Both the position numbers and the translations under genes were made by a program. The notes beneath the pieces were generated by a model. It ran no database searches and had not been told where the DNA came from. It saw nothing but the letters and a program-made list of their open reading frames with translations. A stretch of 56,871 nt of DNA from Candidatus Hydrogenedentota bacterium (lineage in GTDB: Bacteria > Hydrogenedentota > Hydrogenedentia > Hydrogenedentales > JAEUWI01), in contig JACPGE010000067.1 in the NCBI GenBank assembly GCA_016182605.1, forward strand, positions 1 through 56,871, given 5' to 3'. Numbering within the stretch: position 1 is the stretch's first letter; each line of letters opens with the position of its first letter. Positions 41,021 to 48,717 of this stretch are shown here, piece after piece.

Positions 41021-42889
41021 ATGTTTGGCAGAATCAGCGGTGTGCGAGCAACAGCCCCTAAGCTACGGATCTTGCCCGTACTATGTGTGGCAGCAATATC
41101 ATCCATTGTTCCTCTGACGGCGAATGCAGTGGAGTGTGCCGGGCAGTTCGGCGACTTCGTCTGGTACGACGTGAACGGCAACGGCATTCAAGATTCCGGC
41201 GAGCCGGGAATCGAAGGCGTCGAACTCTCCCTATACGATCTCAACGATACCCTGTTGCAAACGACCGTGACGGACGCAAACGGCGCCTATTACCTCTATT
41301 ACTACACCGTATGCGGCGAAACCTACAAGATCGTCCTGAACGAAGCGACCATCCCCGACGGTCTGGTGCTGACCATCGTTGAAGCGGGCGGCGACCCCGC
41401 CGTTGACAGCAACCTGAATCCCTGGACGGGCATTCTCCCATTGCCGGCGCCGGGCGAAAATTTCACCGAAGACCTCACGATTGACTTCGGCCTCGTGGAC
41501 GAACCCGAAATCTGCTACGGCCAGATCGGCGATTTCGTATGGTACGACCTCAACGGCAACGGCCTGCAAGAATCCGGCGAGCCTGGCATTGAAGGCGTCG
41601 AACTCTCCCTGTACGACGTCAACGACGTGCTGCTGGGCACGACGCTCACCAACGCCGGCGGCAACTACCTCTTCACCGAGGGCGTGTTCTGCGGCGAAAC
41701 CTACAAAGTCGTGCTGGACGAATCCACCCTTCCAGTGGGTCTGATTCCGACGGTGCTACAGGCGGGCGGCGATGAATCCATCGACAGCAATCCCAATCCC
41801 TTCACCGTCGTGCTGTCCGTGCCCCCGGTGGGCGAGACCTTCACGGAAGACCTGACGGTCGACTTCGGCTACGTCGAAGCGCCGGAAGTGTGCGAGCCCT
41901 GCGAAGGCGGCGTCACCAACCTGACGCTCCAGTATCTGGGCAACACCATCAACGCGAAAATCGTGGTGAACACGCCCAATGGCGTGGTCTTCAACGGCAC
42001 GGTCCAGCCCGATGAAACCTTCAGCATTAGCGGCCTCGGGGCCAATGGCGTGCTGGGCGCGGAAATCTCTGTCATACTCAATTGCAAGCCGAAGACGAAG
42101 ATTCAGACCGGCTGCACGCAGCCCATCGGCCCGGGACTGATTGTGGGCGACTTCCTCGTGGTTTCGGGCACGAGCCTGCTGGGCGGCGAACTTTGCCCGC
42201 TCGATCCCGAAGGAGACGACTGCAAGCCCTGCGAAGGCAAGGTCACGGAACTCACCCTCGGCTACAACGGTTCAACCGCGGCCAACGTGGTCATCAAAAC
42301 CAAAATGGGCGTCACCATCTTCAGCGGCAATGTGGCTCCCGGAGACTCCATCTTTGTCTCCCCCCCAAGTGGAGAAACCACGCTGGGAACGGAAATCTAC
42401 ATCTACCTCGATGGATGCCTGAAGGCACAGTTCCACACCAGTTGCTCGCAGCCCATCGGACCGGGCTCGATCAGCGGAGACTTCGTCGTGCTGGACGGCA
42501 AGAGCCGCATCGGAGGCCTGTTGTGCCCCCCGTCGGACGATGACGGGGACGACGAAGGCGGCTGGGGTGGCTGGGGCGGCTGGGGCGGCGGATGCAGCCA
42601 CGGCTGGAACTGCAAGAGCAAGTGCAACACGCACAACAAGTGCGGCAGCAGTCACAAGGACTGTGACAAGTACTCCAAGTGCGGCAAGCACGGCAAGAGC
42701 GGCGACAGTCACAAAAACTGCGACAAGGACAAGTACAGCCAGAAGTGCAAAAAGCACGGCAAAAGCGGCGACGACCATGACAACTGCGACAAGGGCGGTA
42801 ACAATGGAAACAGCGGCTGCAACAACAACAAGAGCAACAATGGCGGCTACGGTGGAAAGACCCACGGCAGCTACAAGGGCAAGTGCTAA
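41021..42889 (+). CDS. Secreted SdrD_B protein with Cys/His/Lys-rich tail
   Basis: This 622-residue protein has a signal peptide ending LTANAVE and two SdrD_B modules (about 37-290) very like those of the upstream gene. Two copies of a module of the DUF7467 kind follow (CEPCEGGVTNLTLQYLG and CKPCEGKVTELTLGYNG, each ending IGPGLIVGDF- or IGPGSISGDF-like). After a Asp-rich then GGWGGWGGWGGG linker comes a tail of about 100 residues dominated by Cys, His, Lys, Ser, Gly and Asn, with CGKHGKSGD repeated. Such a tail could bind metal, cross-link by disulfides, or bind polyanions; none is proven. No sorting signal is evident. A strong hairpin follows the stop. Confidence 0.85.
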   Translation: MFGRISGVRATAPKLRILPVLCVAAISSIVPLTANAVECAGQFGDFVWYDVNGNGIQDSGEPGIEGVELSLYDLNDTLLQTTVTDANGAYYLYYYTVCGETYKIVLNEATIPDGLVLTIVEAGGDPAVDSNLNPWTGILPLPAPGENFTEDLTIDFGLVDEPEICYGQIGDFVWYDLNGNGLQESGEPGIEGVELSLYDVNDVLLGTTLTNAGGNYLFTEGVFCGETYKVVLDESTLPVGLIPTVLQAGGDESIDSNPNPFTVVLSVPPVGETFTEDLTVDFGYVEAPEVCEPCEGGVTNLTLQYLGNTINAKIVVNTPNGVVFNGTVQPDETFSISGLGANGVLGAEISVILNCKPKTKIQTGCTQPIGPGLIVGDFLVVSGTSLLGGELCPLDPEGDDCKPCEGKVTELTLGYNGSTAANVVIKTKMGVTIFSGNVAPGDSIFVSPPSGETTLGTEIYIYLDGCLKAQFHTSCSQPIGPGSISGDFVVLDGKSRIGGLLCPPSDDDGDDEGGWGGWGGWGGGCSHGWNCKSKCNTHNKCGSSHKDCDKYSKCGKHGKSGDSHKNCDKDKYSQKCKKHGKSGDDHDNCDKGGNNGNSGCNNNKSNNGGYGGKTHGSYKGKC

Positions 42890-42941
42890 GTAGACAAACG
42901 CTTTGGGCGAGTGGCGCCCAAGCCCGGAATGAGTGCAGTTC

Positions 42942-42978
42942 GAGGCGGCGGCCAACAGACGTTGTTGGCCGCCGCCTC
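42942..42978 (+). terminator. Perfect 16-bp hairpin, probable terminator
   Basis: GAGGCGGCGGCCAACA pairs perfectly with TGTTGGCCGCCGCCTC across a five-base loop, and TGTATTCT follows. It lies 52 bases after the stop of the second SdrD_B gene. The short, mixed T tract makes efficiency uncertain. Confidence 0.7.
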
Positions 42979-43068
42979 TGTATTCTGGCGCCGTTCTGCA
43001 GGGGTGCAGTGGCGATTCGCGGGTGCTATGATGGGGCCGAACCGTACGTGCAGGCAGGCAGGAAACCC

Positions 43069-43764
43069 ATGCAACCCAAACCGCTGATACTCCTCGATTT
43101 TGACGGGGTAATCGCCGATTCCTTGACCGCCTATTTCGAGGTCTTCCGGGCAGTGTGCCTGGAGGAGGGGGTGCACAAGGCAATCGTGCTGGAGGATTTT
43201 CTCCGGATATTTGAACAAAACGCGATCCAGGGGTTGATCGATGCAGGAGTGCCACTCCTGAAACTGCGGCGGCTGGGCAAGGCGCTCGGGCCACGCGTCG
43301 CGCAGGTGAATCGGCAGGTGCGCCCGTTTGCGGGAATGCCGCAACTCGTGGCCGAACTGGCGCCCCGCTACCCGGTCTATGTGGTGACCTCCAACCTGGC
43401 GGAGCCCGTCACGGCGTTCTTGGCGCGGCATGAGTTTGCGGGGATCCTCGGGGTGCTGGGATCGGAGACCGATGCGAGCAAGGTAAAAAAGATCCGCCGG
43501 TTGAGCAAACGGCATCCACACAACAGGCCTTGGTACATCGGCGATACAAAGGGGGACATGCTGGAGGCGCGAAAGGCAGGGGCCGTGAGCGTGGCCGCGG
43601 CCTGGGGCTGGCATTCGGAGGCCCTCTTGTTGAGTGCGGAGCCGGATCACCTGGTGCACAGCCCGGATAAATCACGGGCTCCAGCCGACGGAGTCATAAC
43701 TCTCACTCACACTTGTTGTTGTCCAAACCTTGGATCCGGAAATAACAGACAGCCCGTGATTTAG
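43069..43764 (+). CDS. HAD-superfamily hydrolase (phosphoglycolate phosphatase-like), 3' end replaced
   Basis: This 231-residue HAD phosphatase has the nucleophile motif ILLDFDGVIADS (Asp10, Asp12), the motif II region YVVTSNLAEPV, a Lys in the KVKKIRR segment, and motif IV IGDTKGDMLEA. These fit the phosphoglycolate phosphatase-like group, which removes phosphate from small metabolites. ATG 43069 is chosen as the conserved start; no strong ribosome-binding site is visible. From residue 199 on the sequence is encoded by a dispersed repeat that inserted at HLVHS; the original tail is still present after it but in another frame (43818-43859). The core domain is intact, so the protein could remain active despite the replaced tail. 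Confidence 0.82.
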   Translation: MQPKPLILLDFDGVIADSLTAYFEVFRAVCLEEGVHKAIVLEDFLRIFEQNAIQGLIDAGVPLLKLRRLGKALGPRVAQVNRQVRPFAGMPQLVAELAPRYPVYVVTSNLAEPVTAFLARHEFAGILGVLGSETDASKVKKIRRLSKRHPHNRPWYIGDTKGDMLEARKAGAVSVAAAWGWHSEALLLSAEPDHLVHSPDKSRAPADGVITLTHTCCCPNLGSGNNRQPVI

Positions 43765-43817
43765 CCTGCCCAGTGAACGCCAGCATCGACGTTACGCTGA
43801 GCAATATGCGGGTTAGC
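43663..43817 (+). mobile_element. Dispersed MITE-like repeat, copy E, inserted in the HAD gene
   Basis: This 155-base copy matches copy C almost base for base up to GCTGAGC, then lacks the right hairpin and ends ATATGCGGGTTAGC. AGC (or AGCCC) occurs on both sides, a possible short target duplication. Excision of these bases rejoins CACAGC to CCCGGGGCG in frame with the HAD gene's lost tail, which shows the repeat moved here. Confidence 0.88.
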
Positions 43818-43859
43818 CCCGGGGCGTTGCGTAAGCTGCTGGTGGAAGCGAGCGACTGA
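43818..43859 (+). pseudogene. Displaced original 3' end of the HAD gene
   Basis: In one frame this segment reads PGALRKLLVEASD and stops at TGA 43857-43859. Joined to HLVHS before the repeat it gives HLVHSPGALRKLLVEASD, a natural end for a phosphoglycolate-phosphatase-like protein. The 155-base insertion is not a multiple of three and put this tail out of frame. Confidence 0.8.
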
Positions 43860-43923
43860 GCGGAAGGGGAAGTGTGTTTCAAAAACGGGAAGACGCGGCG
43901 AGTGCGTGCGGGAGAATGCGGCC

Positions 43924-46266
43924 ATGCTTGGACGGCGTATGCTTTTGGTGTTGCTGGGCAGTTTGGGGCTGTGCGCGTCCCTTCCAGCGGAGGAACCCCT
44001 GGGAACGATCGCCTTCCGCCAGGCGCAACTGGATCTGGGGCACGATTTCCGGCTCATGTGCGTGGCAGCGCATCCCGATGACGAAGACGGCGCGAGCCTG
44101 GCCTACTACCGCAAAAAATACGGGGTGAAAACCTTCGCCATCATCGCCACGCGCGGCGAGGGCGGCCAGAACGAAATCGGCCCGGAACTCTACGAGGAAC
44201 TGGGGGTAATCCGCACAAAAGAAATGCTTGCCGCAGCCGGGATTGAAGGGGCGCAGTTGGACTTTCTCAACCTGCCCGAGTTCGGCTTTTCCAAATCCGC
44301 CGAGGAAACCCTTGGGGTCTGGGGCAAGGAAACCGCGATGCGCCGCATGGTGGAAAAGCTGCGGAGCTTCCGCCCGCATGTGGTGATCACCCATCACGGG
44401 CGCATGAAGGATCACGGCCACCACCAAGCCATCGGACAGGTGCTGCTGGAGGCCTTCGACACGGCAGCGGATCCCGCCGCCTTCCCCGATCTGTTGACGC
44501 CCTGGCAGGTGCAGCGCCTCTACATACGCAATTGGGAAGGCAAAGAGGCAGACGCCGCAATCCCCATCTCGGAACTGGACCCCTGCCGCGGCCAAACCTA
44601 TGCGGAGATTGCCGCGGATGCCCTGCGCGTGCATCAGTCGCAAGGCATGGGCTACTTCATCGAGCGCCTGCTCGCCCGGCGCCCGAGCGCATTCTACGAT
44701 TTGGTCAAGGCCGCGCCGGATACTGCCGGGGCGGCCCACACACTCGATGGGCGGCTGGGCCCCCTCTTCGACGGCATCCCACTCTTGGACGGCGCCACCC
44801 TGGACGCAATGGCGGCGAGCCCAGCGTGGCAGCTCAGCCGCAATCCCGCCGCCCCCGAAACCCTGAAGCAGACGGTGCTCGCGTATGTGGCTGCGGCGCC
44901 CCCCGGCACCGCGGAACAACACCGCGATGCCATGCGCCGCCTCGCGGCCGCCGCCACGGAACTTCGCTTGCAGATGAAGGCCGCCGACACCCTGGTGGTG
45001 CCCGGACAAGCCCTTGAGGTCTATGTCGAAGTGCTGGATTTCGGAACCCGCGACGCCACCTCCGCCCTGCTCCGCCTCACCGCGTTTGGCGTGACACTGC
45101 CAGAGGAACGCTTGCAGGTGGATGAGCAAGGCGCGCTGACGCACACCTTCCGGGTGACGGTGCCTGAACTGCCATACACCGTGCCGCAAGAAGAACATCT
45201 CTTTGCCCCAGACTTCCTCGCGCCCCAGATTGGCGTGGAGGCCCTGATGCAGTGCGGGGCAGCCCAAGTGCCCCTGACCGGAACGCTGCATCTGGACATC
45301 GCCCCAGCGGCCGATATCCGCTTCCCCGATGCGCCCTGGCTGGACCGCCGCGGCGCGCGGGATCGGGCCCTCCCTATCGATGTCCTCGTAAGCAACCGCC
45401 TCTCGGGCCCCGCATCCGCGGAAGTGACCCTGGCGGCCCCCGCCGGATGGCGCGTGGAACCCCGAATGCTCGCCCTGAGCTTTTCCCGCGAAGATGAAGA
45501 ACGCCTGGCACGCTTCACCCTGCGCCCCCCCGCGCAAACCCCCGCGGGGCGCGCGGACTTCACCGCGCGGGTGGAAATCCCGGGACACCCGGCGCGGGAA
45601 CGCGCTTCACGCCTGGAATCGGTGGATGTCCGCGTGCCCGAGAACATTCATGTCGGCGTGGTGCAGAGTTACGACGACACCTTTGTGCGCACCCTGGAAC
45701 GATTGCAGGTGCCCCATGATGCCCTTCGGCAGGCCAGCTTCAATCTCGAGTCCCTGCGCCAATACTCCAGCATCATCCTCGACATTCGCGCCTACCAGGA
45801 GCGGCAAGACCTCGTCGCGCAATACCGGGTCTTTCTGGACTACGTGGCCGGGGGCGGGACGCTGCTGGTAATGTACAACAAGACCTTTGAATGGCAGCCG
45901 GCCTTTGCGCCCTATCCGCTGCGCTTGAGTGCCAACCGCGTCACCCTGGAAGACGCCCCAGTCACCCTGCTGGCCCCCGATCACCCCCTCTTCCACATCC
46001 CCAACGAGATCGGGCCCGCCACCTGGGCGGGGTGGATTCAAGAGCGGGGGCTGTACTTTCCAGTCGAGTGGGACGCCGCCTACACCCCCCTCCTCGCGGT
46101 GGCGGATCCCGGAGAAACGATTCCCCCAGGGAGTTGCCTCGTGGCCCGCCATGGCCGCGGCATCTACCTCTATACCGCCCTCGGCCTCTACCGGCAGTTG
46201 CGGGAGTTGCATCCGGGCGTCCTCCAACTCTTCGCAAACATGCTCGCGCTCCAGGGGACGCCTTGA
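43924..46266 (+). CDS. Secreted PIG-L deacetylase with C-terminal accessory domains
   Basis: This 780-residue exported protein has a signal peptide (1 to about 22). The PIG-L/LmbE deacetylase domain follows: AHPDDED at 49-55 supplies zinc ligands His50 and Asp53, ATRGEGGQNEIG is conserved, and HHGRMKDHGHHQAIG near residue 157 holds the remaining His. PIG-L enzymes remove N-acetyl groups from amino-sugar conjugates. Next is a beta-sandwich (about 335-560) resembling NEW3/CARDB modules, then a C-terminal domain (VGVVQSYDDTFVRTLERLQV onward) like a GATase/ThuA fold. It probably acts on extracellular polysaccharide. GGGAG lies ten bases before ATG 43924; an earlier in-frame GTG exists at 43906. 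Confidence 0.85.
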   Translation: MLGRRMLLVLLGSLGLCASLPAEEPLGTIAFRQAQLDLGHDFRLMCVAAHPDDEDGASLAYYRKKYGVKTFAIIATRGEGGQNEIGPELYEELGVIRTKEMLAAAGIEGAQLDFLNLPEFGFSKSAEETLGVWGKETAMRRMVEKLRSFRPHVVITHHGRMKDHGHHQAIGQVLLEAFDTAADPAAFPDLLTPWQVQRLYIRNWEGKEADAAIPISELDPCRGQTYAEIAADALRVHQSQGMGYFIERLLARRPSAFYDLVKAAPDTAGAAHTLDGRLGPLFDGIPLLDGATLDAMAASPAWQLSRNPAAPETLKQTVLAYVAAAPPGTAEQHRDAMRRLAAAATELRLQMKAADTLVVPGQALEVYVEVLDFGTRDATSALLRLTAFGVTLPEERLQVDEQGALTHTFRVTVPELPYTVPQEEHLFAPDFLAPQIGVEALMQCGAAQVPLTGTLHLDIAPAADIRFPDAPWLDRRGARDRALPIDVLVSNRLSGPASAEVTLAAPAGWRVEPRMLALSFSREDEERLARFTLRPPAQTPAGRADFTARVEIPGHPARERASRLESVDVRVPENIHVGVVQSYDDTFVRTLERLQVPHDALRQASFNLESLRQYSSIILDIRAYQERQDLVAQYRVFLDYVAGGGTLLVMYNKTFEWQPAFAPYPLRLSANRVTLEDAPVTLLAPDHPLFHIPNEIGPATWAGWIQERGLYFPVEWDAAYTPLLAVADPGETIPPGSCLVARHGRGIYLYTALGLYRQLRELHPGVLQLFANMLALQGTP

Positions 46267-46405
46267 CCGGGCCTTCATTTTGTGCGCGCGCCGGCATTTT
46301 CGTGTGCTACAGTATAGCTGATAGCCTGCCCAAGGCGGGCACGGGCAGGGCAGCGCGAAAACAGCCCATGAGTTGAGGCAGATAAGAACCTGGCAGGACG
46401 CATCG

Positions 46406-47866
46406 ATGAGCACTCCCGCGGACGAGACTGGGGCCATGACTTCTCCCGGAGAGGCGCCCGGCGCGGTGGAAAACGGGCGCCTGCCCGGTTCCTCCGGCCC
46501 GCAACGCATCCTCCTGGTGGACGACGTGCCCGCAAATCTCTTCCTGCTGGAAAAGATACTCCGATCGCCGGACCGGGAACTGATCGCGGAGACGAATCCG
46601 CTCAAGGTGATGAATCAGTTGGCGGGAAAGAACACCGCAGTGGTCCTGCTGGACGTCGACATGCCGGAGATGAACGGCTTCGAAGTCGCCCGCCAGATCC
46701 GGAACACGCCGGAAACGGCGCACCTGCCAATCATCTTCATCACCGCGACGAGCCAGCACAAGGAAGCGGTCTTCCAGGGCTATGCCTCTGGCGCCGTCGA
46801 CTTCCTTATCAAGCCCGTGGAGGCGGACATCTTGCGCAGCAAGGTGCAGGTCTTTTGCGAACTCCAGGCGCGGGAGATGCAAATCAAGGCCCAGTACCGC
46901 GAAATCGAAGCCAAACACGAGGCGCTGCAACACGAAATAGCGGAGCGGGTCCGCGCGGAAGAAGCGCACGCGGAGAGCGAGGTGCGCTACCGCTCGCTGG
47001 TGGAACTGGCGCCCCAGCCGGTCCTCGTCCAGGTGAACGAGAGCATCGTCTATTTCAACCGGAGCGCCCTCCAAACCATCGGCGCGGCCGACGAATTGCA
47101 GTTGCTGGGCCACTCCCTGTCCACCTTCGTTCACATGGATGATTCCAGCCGCGTGCACCAGCACCTGAACTTTATCGAGCGGCGCGGAGGACGGGGAGAT
47201 CCGATCGAGGCGCGCATCCAGCGGCTGGATAACGAGATCGTGGAGGTGGAAATCCACGCCGGGTGCATCATCTACGAGGGCAAGGTGGGCGTGCAGATGA
47301 CCTTCGTAGACATTTCGGACCGCAAAAAACTGGAGCGCGAGTTGCGCCGGCTTTCCGAAGAGGACGCCCTCACGGGCCTGGCCAACCGCCGCACCTTCGA
47401 CAAGGTGCTCGTGCGCGAATGGTGCCAGATGATCCGCCGCCAGCGCCCCATCTCCATGATTCTCCTGGACATCGACCACTTCAAAAAATTCAACGACACC
47501 TATGGACACCAGGCGGGAGACAACTGCCTCCGGCGCGTTGCCCGCGAACTGGCGCGGATAGTGCGGCGCCCCGGCGATCTCGTGGCACGCTACGGCGGCG
47601 AAGAATTTGCCGTCATCCTCCCAGACACCGACCGGAGCGGGGCCTTTGCCGTCGCGGAACTGATGCGCCATGCGATCGAGTGCTTGGAGATCGTCCACGA
47701 GAAAAATGAGGACAAGGGGGTGGTAACCATCAGTCTGGGCGTGTACACGGTGCTGCCTGCCCGGGGCGATTCCTACGATGTGCTCATCCAGCATGCGGAT
47801 GACGCTCTTTACCGCGCCAAGAGCGAAGGCCGCGGCCGGACCTATATGGCGCCGGGGCTGGCGTAG
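46406..47866 (+). CDS. Response regulator-PAS-GGDEF diguanylate cyclase
   Basis: This 486-residue signalling protein has a receiver domain (about 32-155), with Asp39/Asp40, phospho-acceptor Asp83 in [13 protein letters not shown] and Lys in DFLIKPVE. A coiled-coil linker follows, then a PAS domain (about 190-305, [20 protein letters not shown] shortened), then a GGDEF domain with the active motif GGEEF at 397-401. RPGD at 388-391, exactly five residues before GGEEF, is the inhibitory I-site, so product feedback is expected. It should make cyclic di-GMP when phosphorylated and so influence attachment or matrix. No sensor kinase lies next to it. ATG 46406 follows AGGACG. Confidence 0.94.
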   Translation: MSTPADETGAMTSPGEAPGAVENGRLPGSSGPQRILLVDDVPANLFLLEKILRSPDRELIAETNPLKVMNQLAGKNTAVVLLDVDMPEMNGFEVARQIRNTPETAHLPIIFITATSQHKEAVFQGYASGAVDFLIKPVEADILRSKVQVFCELQAREMQIKAQYREIEAKHEALQHEIAERVRAEEAHAESEVRYRSLVELAPQPVLVQVNESIVYFNRSALQTIGAADELQLLGHSLSTFVHMDDSSRVHQHLNFIERRGGRGDPIEARIQRLDNEIVEVEIHAGCIIYEGKVGVQMTFVDISDRKKLERELRRLSEEDALTGLANRRTFDKVLVREWCQMIRRQRPISMILLDIDHFKKFNDTYGHQAGDNCLRRVARELARIVRRPGDLVARYGGEEFAVILPDTDRSGAFAVAELMRHAIECLEIVHEKNEDKGVVTISLGVYTVLPARGDSYDVLIQHADDALYRAKSEGRGRTYMAPGLA

Positions 47867-47891
47867 GCCGGCAAAACCCGAATCGCCCCCC

Positions 47892-48683
47892 CTACACCAG
47901 CCGCTCCCGCGCATAGGCCACCGCGTTCCGGAAAAGCCGCAGCCCGCTCCCCTCCGCCGGCAGCGCCTTACGCGTCCACTGCGGATGGTTCGTCCGATCC
48001 AGGTACGCCTCCGGGTGCGGCATCAACCCAAACAGCCGCCCGCTCGGATCGCAGATCCCCGCGATATCGCCAATCGCACCATTCGGATTGATCGGGTACA
48101 CGCCCCCCGCCGGAGCCCGATCCGCCGTCGCATAGCGCACCACCACCTGGCCCTGCGCTTCAAGCCGCGCCAGCGTCGCCGCGTCCCGCGGAATAAATTT
48201 CCCCTCCCCGTGCCGCACCGGCGTCTCGATCGCCTCCAGGCCCCGCGTCCAAACACACGGCGACGCCGCATTCACCGCCAGGTGCACCCACCGATCCTCA
48301 TACCGGTTCGAGTCGTTCCCCGCAAGCGTCACCTCCTGCGAAAACGCCCCGTCAAAATACGGCAGCATCCCCAGCTTCACCATCACCTGAAACCCGTTGC
48401 AGATGCCGATCGCAAGCTTGCCCGACGCAATAAACGCCTGCAGCGGACCGCCAAGCTTGTAGCGCAGCCGGTTCGCAAGGATCCGCCCGGACGCCACGTC
48501 GTCCCCAAAGGAAAACCCGCCCGGTATCGCCAGTATATGGAACGCTTCGAAGCGTTCCGGCGCCGCCACCAAATGGTTCAAGTGCACGCGCTCCGCCACC
48601 GCGCCGGCGCGCGTAAACGCGTCCGCGGTCTCATGATCGCAGTTGATGCCGAATCCAGTCAGTACAAGCGCTCTTACTGCCAC
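47892..48683 (-). CDS. purQ: Phosphoribosylformylglycinamidine synthase, glutaminase subunit
   Basis: This 264-residue class I glutamine amidotransferase supplies ammonia for FGAM formation in purine synthesis. The nucleophile is Cys95 in IGICNGFQVM, and the oxyanion/His-Glu pair appears in LMPHPEAYLD near residue 235. IPGGFSFGDDVASGRILA is the PurQ signature. GTG at 48683 is preferred, with GGGAA ten bases upstream; no ATG is available before the conserved core. It follows purL after a 34-base gap on the same strand, in a purM-purL-purQ operon. Confidence 0.95.
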   Translation of the reverse strand: MAVRALVLTGFGINCDHETADAFTRAGAVAERVHLNHLVAAPERFEAFHILAIPGGFSFGDDVASGRILANRLRYKLGGPLQAFIASGKLAIGICNGFQVMVKLGMLPYFDGAFSQEVTLAGNDSNRYEDRWVHLAVNAASPCVWTRGLEAIETPVRHGEGKFIPRDAATLARLEAQGQVVVRYATADRAPAGGVYPINPNGAIGDIAGICDPSGRLFGLMPHPEAYLDRTNHPQWTRKALPAEGSGLRLFRNAVAYARERLV

Positions 48684-48717
48684 GGTGTATCGATTCCCTT
48701 TTTCCGGTCTTGAAGAT

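Noticed and set aside
40887-41117. Short frame overlapping the start of the second SdrD_B gene
   Set aside because: No ribosome-binding site, and it overlaps a signal peptide with an excellent start.
39245-42889. PEP-CTERM or LPxTG sorting of the SdrD_B proteins
   Set aside because: Neither motif followed by a membrane helix and basic tail is present at either C-terminus.
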